A DNA stretch of 64,000 bases from Thalassobius sp034670005 (lineage in GTDB: Bacteria > Pseudomonadota > Alphaproteobacteria > Rhodobacterales > Rhodobacteraceae), in the NCBI RefSeq assembly GCF_034670005.1, contig NZ_JAXMOH010000012.1:1-64000 (forward strand), given 5' to 3'. Position numbers and translations under genes: made by a program. Shown one piece after another: positions 25,804 to 36,008 of the stretch. Position 1 is the stretch's first letter, and each line of letters starts with the position of its first letter. The notes below the pieces were generated by a model that ran no database searches, was not told the DNA's origin, and worked only from the letters and a program-made list of their open reading frames with translations.

Positions 25804-26988
25804 ATGCTGCTCAGGACCATCGACCGATTTTTCCGCCATGAAGCGTCTGGCGGCATCCTTTTGATGCTTTCAGCTGTTGCTGCGCTGATCGTGGCGAATT
25901 CTTCTCTTTCGGGTTTCTACGACAGTTTCCTTGGCGCCAAACTGGCCGTCACGCTGAATGGCGAAGGTCTGCAGAAACCGCTGATCCTGTGGATCAACGA
26001 CGGTCTCATGGCCGTGTTCTTTTTCCTGATCGGGCTGGAACTCAAGCGCGAAATGATGGAAGGCAAGCTGAAGAACCCCAAGGACGTGATGTTGCCGGGC
26101 ATGGCGGCGGTGGGCGGCATGGCGATCCCAGCGGTGATCTATGCGGCGCTGAACTGGGGTCAGCCCAGCCTGTCGGGCTGGGCCATTCCGGCGGCCACCG
26201 ATATCGCCTTTGCCCTTGGTATTCTGGCCCTGATGGGGACCCGCGCACCTGCCTCGCTCAAGGTGTTTCTGCTGACGCTGGCGATCCTGGATGACCTCGG
26301 CGCGATCGTGATCATCGCGCTGTTTTATACGGCCGATTTGAAGATCGATTACCTTTACATGGCGCTGTTGCCGCTGGGCGCGCTGATCTGGCTGAACCTG
26401 CGCGGCCAGCACCGGATCGCGCCTATGATCCTGCTGGGAACGATCCTGTGGGTTCTGGTGCTGAAATCGGGCGTCCATGCCACACTCGCTGGCGTGATCA
26501 CGGCTTTCTGTATTCCTCTGACCGACAAATGGGGCAAATCCCCGCTGCACGCGCTGGAACATGGGTTGGCGCCTTATGTGCTCTACCTGATCGTACCGAT
26601 CTTTGCCTTTGCCAATGCCGGGGTGGTGCTGACCGGGATCACGCTGGCCGATCTGGCGGCGCCGCTGCCGATGGGGATCGCGCTTGGCCTGATCGCGGGC
26701 AAACAGCTGGGTGTGTTCGGGGTGACCTTCTTCATGGTCAAATCGGGCATTGCGCGGATGCCCGGCGGGGCCAACTGGATGCATATCTACGGCATTTCCT
26801 GCCTTGCAGGGATCGGGTTTACCATGTCGCTCTTCATTGGCGGTCTTAGCTTTGACGATGCTGCGCTAATGAATCAGGTGCGGCTGGGCGTGCTGTCGGG
26901 ATCGCTGATTTCGGCGCTGCTGGGATATGCCGCTCTGACGCTGGCCAGCCGCCGCAGCGCTGAGACTTCTGTACAAGCTGCAGGCTGA
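25804..26988 (+). CDS. nhaA: Na+/H+ antiporter NhaA
   Basis: 394 residues, about 12 membrane segments. The ion-binding aspartate pair is in LAILDDLGAIVIIALFYT and the conserved ATDIAFALG is present. It exchanges two protons for one sodium across the inner membrane, relevant to a marine or saline life style. GGGAAACGCA precedes the ATG. A rho-independent terminator follows. Confidence 0.96.
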   Translation: MLLRTIDRFFRHEASGGILLMLSAVAALIVANSSLSGFYDSFLGAKLAVTLNGEGLQKPLILWINDGLMAVFFFLIGLELKREMMEGKLKNPKDVMLPGMAAVGGMAIPAVIYAALNWGQPSLSGWAIPAATDIAFALGILALMGTRAPASLKVFLLTLAILDDLGAIVIIALFYTADLKIDYLYMALLPLGALIWLNLRGQHRIAPMILLGTILWVLVLKSGVHATLAGVITAFCIPLTDKWGKSPLHALEHGLAPYVLYLIVPIFAFANAGVVLTGITLADLAAPLPMGIALGLIAGKQLGVFGVTFFMVKSGIARMPGGANWMHIYGISCLAGIGFTMSLFIGGLSFDDAALMNQVRLGVLSGSLISALLGYAALTLASRRSAETSVQAAG

Positions 26989-26998
26989 CACCACACCA

Positions 26999-27041
26999 AA
27001 AGGGCCCGCGCGGAATGATACCGCCGGGCCCTTCTTCTTTT
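26999..27041 (+). terminator. Rho-independent terminator of nhaA
   Basis: Inverted repeat AAGGGCCCG / CGGGCCCTT with a 16-base loop, followed by CTTCTTTT. It lies 11 bases past the nhaA stop. Confidence 0.85.
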
Positions 27042-27062
27042 CGAAAATATCCTCGGGGGGAA
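27031..27062 (-). repeat. Dispersed intergenic repeat, copy c
   Basis: On the minus strand CCCCCCGAGGATATTTTCG is followed by AAAAGAAGAAGG. It overlaps the T tract of the nhaA terminator and shares its core with copy a. Confidence 0.6.
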
Positions 27063-27090
27063 TGCGGGTCTGAATGCTTGCATTTCGACC

Positions 27091-27120
27091 AGCGTAAAAG
27101 GGGGGCAGAAAGCCCCCCTT
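27091..27120 (-). terminator. Rho-independent terminator of mcm
   Basis: On the minus strand AAGGGGGGC-TTTCT-GCCCCCCTT continues into TTACG. The stem is nine G/C-rich pairs and begins eight bases after the mcm stop. Confidence 0.85.
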
Positions 27121-27127
27121 GCTGTGT

Positions 27128-29257
<2,130 letters not shown>

Positions 29258-29401
29258 GGTCAAGTCCTTCTGTCTGCGCACCGCTTCGGGGCGGCACAAT
29301 AAGGGGATGTAAGGGGGTCGCCGCAATTCTGCGGACCCGCCGTGAAATAGTCATTCGCATTTGGCCCCGGGATGCCTATATCTTGATCAACAGGAGGCCC
29401 C

Positions 29402-29845
29402 ATGATCACGCGAATACTTGGAATTGCTGCATTTATCGCCCTGCCAGGCTGGGCTATGGCGACCGACGCCACCCTGCCCGAGACAATCTCGGCTGAAAGC
29501 GGCGAGGTTACGTTGGAGCAATTCTTGTGGCTCAAACGGCCCATCGTGGTTTTCTCGGACAGCCCCGCCGATCCGCGTTTCGTCGAACAGATGCGGTATC
29601 TGGCTGCGGATGTGAGCGGTCTGACCATCCGCGATGTCGTGGTTCTGACCGATACCGACCCGGGCAGCAAAAGCGCGCTACGCGAAAAATTGCGCCCACG
29701 CGGGTTCATGCTGGCGCTGGTCGACAAGGACGGGCAGGTCAAGTTGCGCAAACCCGCCCCTTGGACAGTACGCGAAATCACCCGCTCGATCGACAAATGG
29801 CCGACCCGGCAACAGGAAATCCGCGAAGAGCTGGGCAAGGAATAG
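29402..29845 (+). CDS. Secreted DUF4174 domain protein
   Basis: 147 residues with a signal peptide (to about residue 20, GWAMA). The mature part matches DUF4174 (LEQFLWLKRPIVVFSDSPADPRFVEQ, then PRGFMLALVDKDGQVKLRKP), a thioredoxin-like-fold family without a CxxC redox pair. Probably periplasmic; role unknown. AGGAGG precedes the ATG. It lies inside the propionate region on the opposite strand, converging with pccA. Confidence 0.85.
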   Translation: MITRILGIAAFIALPGWAMATDATLPETISAESGEVTLEQFLWLKRPIVVFSDSPADPRFVEQMRYLAADVSGLTIRDVVVLTDTDPGSKSALREKLRPRGFMLALVDKDGQVKLRKPAPWTVREITRSIDKWPTRQQEIREELGKE

Positions 29846-29853
29846 CCGTTCCA

Positions 29854-29875
29854 GCCCGCCCACCGGGGGGCGGGC
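29854..29875. terminator. GC-rich hairpin between DUF4174 and pccA
   Basis: GCCCGCCC / GGGCGGGC inverted repeat with a six-base loop, eight bases past the DUF4174 stop and between converging genes. It has no U tract, so the role is uncertain. Confidence 0.35.
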
Positions 29876-29935
29876 GCATCGCTCCCTTCCCACCGGATCG
29901 GGCACAAGGCATTATTCGGAACGGCCTTCATTCCT

Positions 29936-31984
29936 TCACTCGAATTCGATGATCACTTCATCAACCGCAAGGCTGTCGCCCGGCGCAGCGTTGATTTTCT
30001 TGACCACTGCTTTTCTTTCAGCCCGCAGGATGTTTTCCATCTTCATCGCTTCGACGGTACAAAGTGCCTGGCCTTCCTGTACTTCCTCGCCTTCTTCGAC
30101 ATTGATTTTGACGATCAGGCCGGGCATCGGGCACAGCAGCATTTTCGATGTATCGGGCGGCATTTTTTCCGGCATCAACCGGGCCAATTCGGCCTGACGC
30201 GCGCTGCGCACATGCACTTTCAGATCAGCGCCACGCGACCGGATGCGGAACCCTCCCGAAATTTTGCCAACCTTCAGTACCAGACCTTCATGACCGTCAA
30301 AGACAATTTCGGCCAGTTGATCGCCGGGTGTCCAGTCACTGGAAACACGCAGAGAACCGCCATCTTCGAATTTGACAGTCGACCCGTCGTGATCGGCGTC
30401 GATATGAACCGGGAAATCCTGCCCTTGAAGCGTCACCATCCATTCGGTACCGACGCGGCGTTCGTGATTGTCCATCCGGCCCGACACGCGGGTGCGTCGG
30501 ATTTCCGCGACACGGTGCATCGCGGCAGCGGCGGCGGCGATCCGGCGCAGCGTGTCGCCGGGCAGTTCCACCCCGTCGAAACCGTCGGGATATTCCTCGG
30601 CAATGAAAGCGGTGGTAATGTCGCCCGAGATGAATTTCGGGTGATCCATCACAGCCGACAGGAAAGGCAGGTTGTGACCGATGCCTTCCACCTCGAACCC
30701 GTCCAGCGCATTGCGCATCGCTTCGATCGCGTCGGCCCGGGTCGGGGCCCAAGTGCAAAGCTTGGCAATCATCGGGTCGTAATACATGCTGATTTCGCCG
30801 CCTTCAAAGACGCCGGTATCGTTGCGCACAGCATGGTCGCCTGCGGCCGCATCGCCCTGCCATTTATCATTGGTCAGTAGCGGCCCCGCAGCCATTTCCA
30901 CCGGCGGGCGGTACCGCGTCAGGCGTCCAATGGACGGCAGGAAGTTACGATAGGGATCTTCGGCGTAGAGCCGGTTTTCAATCGCCCAGCCGGTCAGTTT
31001 CACATCGTCCTGCGTCATGGTCAGCTTTTCACCCGCCGCGACACGGATCATCTGTTCCACAAGGTCCACTCCGGTGATCAGTTCGGTCACCGGGTGTTCC
31101 ACCTGCAAACGGGTGTTCATTTCGAGAAAGTAGAAATTCTTGTCGCCATCGACGATGAATTCCACCGTGCCGGCGCTGGCATAGCCGACGGCCTGCGCCA
31201 GGGCCACGGCCTGTTCGCCCATCGCCTTGCGGGTGGCTTCGTCGAGGAACGGCGAAGGGGCTTCTTCGACGACTTTCTGGTTGCGGCGCTGGATCGAACA
31301 TTCGCGTTCGCCCAGATAGATGCCGTTGCCATGCGCGTCGCAGAGAACCTGAATTTCGATATGGCGCGGTTGCGTCACGAATTTCTCGATGAAAATCCGG
31401 TCATCGCCAAAGCTGTTTGCGGCCTCATTCTTGGAGCTTTGGAAGCCTTCGCGGGCTTCTTCGTCATTCCACGCGATCCGCATGCCCTTGCCGCCACCGC
31501 CAGCAGAGGCCTTGATCATCACCGGATAACCGACCTGATTGGAAATCTTAACCGCGTCATCGGCGTCTTCGATCAGGCCCATGTAACCCGGGACGGTCGA
31601 AACGCCTGCTTCCTGCGCGATCTTCTTCGAGGTGATCTTGTCGCCCATCGCCTCGATTGCGCCGACCGGAGGGCCGACAAAGGCAACGCCTTCGGCGGCC
31701 AGCGCCTCGGCGAATTTGCTATTTTCCGACAGGAAGCCGTAACCGGGATGAACCGCCTGCGCGCCGGAGGCACGGATCGCGTCCATCACCTTGTCGATAA
31801 CGATATAAGACTGGTTGGCGGGCGGCGGACCGATATGCACCGCCTCATCGGCCATCTGCACATGCAACGCCTGTTTATCCGCATCCGAATAGATCGCGAC
31901 GGTCTGAATCCCCATCTTACAGGCCGTCTTGATCACCCGGCAGGCGATTTCGCCCCGGTTCGCAATCAGGATCTTATTGAACAT
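29936..31984 (-). CDS. pccA: Propionyl-CoA carboxylase alpha subunit (biotin carboxylase + BCCP)
   Basis: 682 residues, typical for PccA. The N-terminal biotin carboxylase starts MFNKILIANRGEIACRVIKT with an ATP-grasp core. A linker region follows, and the C-terminal biotinyl domain has biotin on K648 (EAMKMEN). With PccB it carboxylates propionyl-CoA to methylmalonyl-CoA using ATP and bicarbonate. The ATG at 31984 has GGAAGGG upstream. Confidence 0.96.
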   Translation of the reverse strand: MFNKILIANRGEIACRVIKTACKMGIQTVAIYSDADKQALHVQMADEAVHIGPPPANQSYIVIDKVMDAIRASGAQAVHPGYGFLSENSKFAEALAAEGVAFVGPPVGAIEAMGDKITSKKIAQEAGVSTVPGYMGLIEDADDAVKISNQVGYPVMIKASAGGGGKGMRIAWNDEEAREGFQSSKNEAANSFGDDRIFIEKFVTQPRHIEIQVLCDAHGNGIYLGERECSIQRRNQKVVEEAPSPFLDEATRKAMGEQAVALAQAVGYASAGTVEFIVDGDKNFYFLEMNTRLQVEHPVTELITGVDLVEQMIRVAAGEKLTMTQDDVKLTGWAIENRLYAEDPYRNFLPSIGRLTRYRPPVEMAAGPLLTNDKWQGDAAAGDHAVRNDTGVFEGGEISMYYDPMIAKLCTWAPTRADAIEAMRNALDGFEVEGIGHNLPFLSAVMDHPKFISGDITTAFIAEEYPDGFDGVELPGDTLRRIAAAAAAMHRVAEIRRTRVSGRMDNHERRVGTEWMVTLQGQDFPVHIDADHDGSTVKFEDGGSLRVSSDWTPGDQLAEIVFDGHEGLVLKVGKISGGFRIRSRGADLKVHVRSARQAELARLMPEKMPPDTSKMLLCPMPGLIVKINVEEGEEVQEGQALCTVEAMKMENILRAERKAVVKKINAAPGDSLAVDEVIIEFE

Positions 31985-32033
31985 TTTTCGTCCCTTCCGG
32001 TACTTGGCCGCCGGGCAGACCCGGGGCAATGGC

Positions 32034-32071
32034 AACAAAAACCCCATCGCGGCGGGCTGCCGCGATGGGGT
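32034..32071 (-). terminator. Rho-independent terminator after the 68-residue lipoprotein gene
   Basis: Perfect 13-bp inverted repeat ACCCCATCGCGGC / GCCGCGATGGGGT with a 5-base loop. On the minus strand it is followed by TTTTTGTT. It separates the lipoprotein gene from pccA. Confidence 0.9.
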
Positions 32072-32109
32072 CTACAGTCTTAATCGGCCCGAAGGCCGCC
32101 CCTGGCTGC

Positions 32110-32316
32110 TCAGTTGCAGCGCGAAGGGTATTTTTCGCAATAGGCGACATTGGCCGCCGCGCCGACAAGCGCGCCTGTGGCAATGTTGCCGTCAAGAATG
32201 GCAGCGCCCGCCACGCCCGTGCCTGCGCCGATAAGCGCCCGTTCCCCGAACGTGTCGCCACAGGCGGCAAGCCCGCCACAGGCGAGGAGTGCAATGATCC
32301 ATTTTTTTGATCGCAT
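32110..32316 (-). CDS. Small lipoprotein with glycine-rich segment
   Basis: 68 residues. The signal peptide ends in the lipobox LAAC (Cys19), followed by a glycine/alanine-rich stretch (ALIGAGTGVAGAAILDGN) like a glycine zipper, and a Cys-containing tail (YCEKYPSRCN). Probably attached to a membrane by lipidation. It lies between pccA and the rest of the propionate region and has its own terminator. Confidence 0.8.
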   Translation of the reverse strand: MRSKKWIIALLACGGLAACGDTFGERALIGAGTGVAGAAILDGNIATGALVGAAANVAYCEKYPSRCN

Positions 32317-32671
32317 GATACTTGGCCTTCTTTTCCCGATGCTGAATATGGCATCAAGTTGACCAAGTCCGGGGATTTGTCCAAGCCCCTAAAAAGGATC
32401 GGCGGATTTTGCGCAAATCCTTGCTTATAAAAGGAATTATTGATCTTCCACGCAGCAAAAAAAGTGGGCGGCCGGCCATGACGCAGGCCGATCCGCCCAG
32501 AAGGGGAAGGGTAACGGTTCAGAACACTAGCCGAAGCCCAGTCGACGCGGGCTACTGCTACGGGCTTCACGCTGACGCAACTACACGGCGCGGCCAAGCC
32601 ACCCTTTTGCGGTTTGTGAAATTGAGCAGTTTCCCGCGCAAGTTGGGACGCATTGTGCAGTTTCATGCCGA
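32317..32671. other. 355-bp intergenic stretch, no gene seen
   Basis: No supported gene. The left end is the promoter side of the lipoprotein gene. A local AT-rich segment lies near 32,415-32,450. Open frames across it have no ribosome binding site or family resemblance. Confidence 0.5.
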
Positions 32672-33019
32672 TCAATCCTCGAATATTTCGGGGAAAGAGG
32701 CGCGTGCGCGGGCTTCGTCGACCATCAGAAGCGCTTCATAGCTGGCGGGGTCGAACGGGTCTTCGGCAGGAATCACTTCGCGCCCGAACAGCCAGCTCAA
32801 CCGGCCAGCATCGAGATTGCCGCGTTCGAACGGCTGATCGCCAAAATTTTCCCACAGCGCCTTCATGAAAGTGGCATCGACACGCCGGTCCACCGATTTA
32901 CGATCGCGATAGCGGTCGCGGCGGGTCAGCGGCGTAACGCCTTTGGGATTGGCGCGGCGAATCGTGAATTGGAAATCGCTACCGGGCATCCGGCCCGGGA
33001 ACCCGCGATGTTTCAGCAT
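32672..33019 (-). CDS. Conserved-looking hypothetical protein in the propionate region
   Basis: 115 residues, soluble, highly charged (TRRDRYRDRKSVDRRVDATF) with a compact C-terminal half (LDAGRLSWLFGREVIPAEDP). AGGGAG is well spaced before the ATG at 33019. I do not recognise a domain. It lies between pccB and pccA on the same strand, so it may be part of the same transcript. Confidence 0.65.
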   Translation of the reverse strand: MLKHRGFPGRMPGSDFQFTIRRANPKGVTPLTRRDRYRDRKSVDRRVDATFMKALWENFGDQPFERGNLDAGRLSWLFGREVIPAEDPFDPASYEALLMVDEARARASFPEIFED

Positions 33020-33106
33020 GGTCTGCTCCCTCTGGTTCGGGAGCGCGGGCAGACCGGAACAGGCCGATGCCCGGCCTGTCCCTGTTTCACAAGGCGTGCG
33101 CCCCGG

Positions 33107-33250
33107 TTATTTATATTTGCCGGTGTAGACCGGTTCGACCGAAATAGGTTCGGGCGTGACCATAACGTATTCTTCGGGTTCCGGCTTTGAACAGGCCGCC
33201 ACAACGGCGACCAGGCCCAACGCCAGAACAATCTTGATGATGCTCGACAT
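33107..33250 (-). CDS. 47-residue lipoprotein
   Basis: Encodes 47 residues: a hydrophobic signal (MSSIIKIVLALGLVAVVAAC) with the lipobox VAAC at Cys20, then a short acidic, proline-rich tail (SKPEPEEYVMVTPEPISVEP). AGGAG stands seven bases before the ATG at 33250. It resembles the tiny lipoproteins scattered through Rhodobacteraceae genomes; function unknown. Confidence 0.75.
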   Translation of the reverse strand: MSSIIKIVLALGLVAVVAACSKPEPEEYVMVTPEPISVEPVYTGKYK

Positions 33251-33464
33251 TCGTTTCTCCTGTCTGCTTCGAATGACAAATCAGGGTTGATTAACCCTGC
33301 CTGCCCCCAATTTAGGCTTGGGGCCGTTCTGCGACGTCCCCAGTGAAACATAGTCGAAATGGGCCAAAATTGATACGTGGCGGCACCGATAGGCGGGGTC
33401 TGTGGCGGCAAAGCCTCAAAACCCATATGAGGTGAAGAATACAGCGCAACATCTTGTAGGTACA

Positions 33465-33878
33465 TCAAAAACCCTCCCAGATGCAGCGACCGGAATCGAT
33501 GCTGAAAGCTTCGAAAAACTGGATCACTTCGGGGTCTGTGCTGCCAAATTCCAACGGTTTGGAAGACATTGAAATGACGATTTGAGACACAGATTCACCG
33601 GCATTGAGCAGCTGAGGCAGCGCGAATTCCGCGCAGAGATGCGGGAAATCTCCCTCGACCTGATCATAGCCGATCCCTTCGGCCAGTTCCGGTGCCACAA
33701 AGCGGAACCGGGCCCATGCGGTGCCGTTAGGCTGCGCCTCGATGAACTGATCCAGCAGGGTAAGCTGCAATCCGGAGGGCACGGCGGTCAGGGCCTCCTC
33801 TTGCCCTACCGCCGTGGCCGCGCTGGTCCAGCAAAGGACGCCTCCGCACGCGACTAAAACCTTGGTCATCTTATGCAT
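33465..33878 (-). CDS. Secreted hypothetical protein (DUF6497-like)
   Basis: 137 residues from the ATG at 33878, or 143 from 33896; GGGGGTC favours 33878. A signal peptide is followed by a domain ending with paired cysteines (FPHLCAEFAL and SGRCIWEGF). The pattern RFRFVAPELAEG followed by HLC is what I recall for the Rhodobacteraceae family DUF6497, a call I cannot verify here. Probably periplasmic. The start overlaps the preceding 116-codon ORF by eight bases. Confidence 0.65.
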   Translation of the reverse strand: MHKMTKVLVACGGVLCWTSAATAVGQEEALTAVPSGLQLTLLDQFIEAQPNGTAWARFRFVAPELAEGIGYDQVEGDFPHLCAEFALPQLLNAGESVSQIVISMSSKPLEFGSTDPEVIQFFEAFSIDSGRCIWEGF

Positions 33879-34221
33879 GGCGACCCCCACCGGCATGGGT
33901 GACCCAACGAAGGCGATGACCGGGATCGCTCAGCAGCGCCGTCAGCATTTCCACGGATTTCTGCCTTGGGAATGCCCGGTCAACCTGCCCGCCCGCGCGA
34001 ACCTGCAACCAATCCCCGGCTCGTTCCACCCGGATAACCGGAGCGAATCCATTCAATGTCTGCAAGCCGCGCCACATATCCTGCCGTATTTGCCGGGCCA
34101 GGCGCAAGCGCCCACATACCGGAAACTGGGTATCGACGCAAAAATCGAACCGCACCGGCAGGCGACGGGCCAAAGTCAGCACCGGCCCGTCCCGCAAGAT
34201 ATGCCATCCGTCGCGGGTCAT
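33871..34221 (-). CDS. Hypothetical protein downstream of pccB
   Basis: 116 residues, Arg-rich and cytosolic in appearance (LRLARQIRQDMWRGLQTLNG, DRAFPRQKSVEMLTALLSDP). No motif I recognise. It overlaps the next gene and lies 71 bases after pccB on the same strand, so it is likely cotranscribed with pccB. Confidence 0.6.
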   Translation of the reverse strand: MTRDGWHILRDGPVLTLARRLPVRFDFCVDTQFPVCGRLRLARQIRQDMWRGLQTLNGFAPVIRVERAGDWLQVRAGGQVDRAFPRQKSVEMLTALLSDPGHRLRWVTHAGGGRHA

Positions 34222-34292
34222 TGCGACCCTCGATTCCGCCCAGCGGCGGACCGGACAGCGCCCTTATATGTTGCACATCGTTTCACCAGCGA

Positions 34293-35825
34293 TCACAGCG
34301 GGATATTGTCGTGCTTTTTCCACGGATTGCTGAGCTTCTTATTGCGAAGCGAGGCAAAGGCGCGGCTGACCCGTTTACGGGTCGATCTGGGTTGAATCAC
34401 CTCGTCAATGAAACCGCGTTCGGCAGCGACGAACGGATTGGCGAAGCGGTCTTCGTAATCCGCCGTATGGGCCGCGATCTTTTCGGCGTCGCCCAGATCG
34501 CCGCGATGGATGATCTCGGTCGCGCCCTTGGCACCCATCACCGCGATTTCAGCGGTCGGCCAGGCATAGTTGAAATCACCGCGCAGATGCTTGGACGCCA
34601 TCACGTCATAAGCGCCGCCATAGGCTTTGCGGGTGATCACCGTGACCTTGGGCACGGTCGCTTCGCCATAGGCAAAGAGCAGTTTCGCGCCGTGCTTGAT
34701 GACGCCACCAAATTCCTGACTGGTGCCCGGCAAGAAGCCCGGCACATCGACCAATGTCAGAATCGGGATTTCGAATGCGTCGCAGAACCGCACGAACCGC
34801 GCCGCCTTGCGCGAACTGTCGATGTCCAGACAGCCAGCAAGTACCATTGGTTGATTCGCCACCACGCCGACGGTCTGCCCTTCCAGACGGATGAAGCCAG
34901 TGATGATGTTCTTGGCGAACTCTTCCTGAATTTCATAAAAATCGCCTTCATCGGCGATTTTCAGGATCAACTCTTTCATATCGTAGGGGGTGTTGGCGTT
35001 TTCCGGCACCAGCGTATCGAGGCTGGCTTCGACCCGGCCCGGTTCATCGAAAAACGGGCGCGTCGGGGCTTTTTCGCGGTTGTTCAGAGGCAGGAAATCG
35101 ACCAGACGGCGCACCTCGGCCATCGCTTCGACGTCGTTTTCAAAGGCACCGTCGGCGACGCTGGATTTCCTGGTATGAGTCGATGCCCCGCCCAGTTCTT
35201 CGGCGGTGACATGTTCGTTGGTCACGGTCTTCACCACATCGGGCCCCGTGACAAACATGTATGAGCTGTCCCTGACCATGAAAATGAAATCGGTCATGGC
35301 CGGGCTGTAGACCGCACCACCGGCGCAGGGGCCCATGATGACGGAAATCTGCGGCACCACACCCGAAGCCATGATGTTGCGCTGGAACACTTCTGCGTAC
35401 CCGGCAAGCGATGCGACGCCTTCCTGAATCCGCGCCCCGCCGGAATCGTTCAACCCGATCACCGGCGCACCGTTCTGCACCGCCATATCCATGATTTTGC
35501 AGATCTTTTCCGCGTGGGTTTCCGACAGGGACCCACCGAAAACGGTGAAATCCTGACTGAACACATAGACCATGCGGCCATTGATCGTGCCCCAGCCGGT
35601 GATCACACCATCACCTGCAGGCTTGTCTTTTTCCATGCCGAAATCGGTACAGCGATGCGCCTTGAACATGTCGAATTCTTCGAAACTGCCCTCATCGAGC
35701 AAAAGCTCGATCCGTTCGCGCGCGGTCAGCTTGCCCTTAGAATGCTGACTGTCGATACGGCGCTGGCCGCCCCCAAGACGGGCAGCGGCGCGGCGTTCTT
35801 CCAATTCCTGGAGAATATCTTTCAT
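34293..35825 (-). CDS. pccB: Propionyl-CoA carboxylase beta subunit (carboxyltransferase)
   Basis: 510 residues, standard for PccB. Crotonase-like carboxyltransferase with both acyl-CoA and carboxybiotin halves (GGARIQEGVASLAGYAEVF; VTVITRKAYGGAYDVMASKH). It transfers the carboxyl group from biotin on PccA to propionyl-CoA. AAGGGG precedes the ATG at 35825. Two copies of a PccR-like motif lie 66 and 106 bases upstream, consistent with control by PccR. Confidence 0.96.
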   Translation of the reverse strand: MKDILQELEERRAAARLGGGQRRIDSQHSKGKLTARERIELLLDEGSFEEFDMFKAHRCTDFGMEKDKPAGDGVITGWGTINGRMVYVFSQDFTVFGGSLSETHAEKICKIMDMAVQNGAPVIGLNDSGGARIQEGVASLAGYAEVFQRNIMASGVVPQISVIMGPCAGGAVYSPAMTDFIFMVRDSSYMFVTGPDVVKTVTNEHVTAEELGGASTHTRKSSVADGAFENDVEAMAEVRRLVDFLPLNNREKAPTRPFFDEPGRVEASLDTLVPENANTPYDMKELILKIADEGDFYEIQEEFAKNIITGFIRLEGQTVGVVANQPMVLAGCLDIDSSRKAARFVRFCDAFEIPILTLVDVPGFLPGTSQEFGGVIKHGAKLLFAYGEATVPKVTVITRKAYGGAYDVMASKHLRGDFNYAWPTAEIAVMGAKGATEIIHRGDLGDAEKIAAHTADYEDRFANPFVAAERGFIDEVIQPRSTRKRVSRAFASLRNKKLSNPWKKHDNIPL

Positions 35826-35890
35826 GGCGGACCCCTTATGATTTGCACTAGGGTATAGGGGCTGTGCCTGCCAACTCAAAGCATAATTCC

Positions 35891-35905
35891 GCAAATTTGC
35901 AAACT
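35891..35905 (+). promoter_or_regulatory. Candidate PccR operator 1
   Basis: GCAAATTTGCAAACT, in the pccB/MFS divergent promoter region. It matches two other sites in the pattern GCAAATnnGnAAACT and contains TTTGCAAA. ScfR regulators such as PccR and the actinobacterial RamB bind TTTGC/GCAAA-type elements, from the literature as I recall it. Confidence 0.65.
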
Positions 35906-35930
35906 CTTGGCAGCCACCCAATAGCTAATC

Positions 35931-35945
35931 GCAAATCAGCAAACT
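35931..35945 (+). promoter_or_regulatory. Candidate PccR operator 2
   Basis: GCAAATCAGCAAACT, in the same orientation and exactly 40 bases from site 1, about four helical turns. It lies 64 bases upstream of the MFS gene. Confidence 0.65.
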
Positions 35946-36008
35946 AACGTAACGTCAGCATTTTGGCGACGCTGGACTTCGGACGTTTTCCAGCCATTAA
36001 TCTGTACT

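Noticed and set aside
32681..32700. A sequence resembling the dispersed intergenic repeat (GAATATTTCGGGGAAAGAGG)
   Set aside because: It lies inside the coding end of the 115-codon gene and matches only loosely outside ATATTT, so I treat it as chance.
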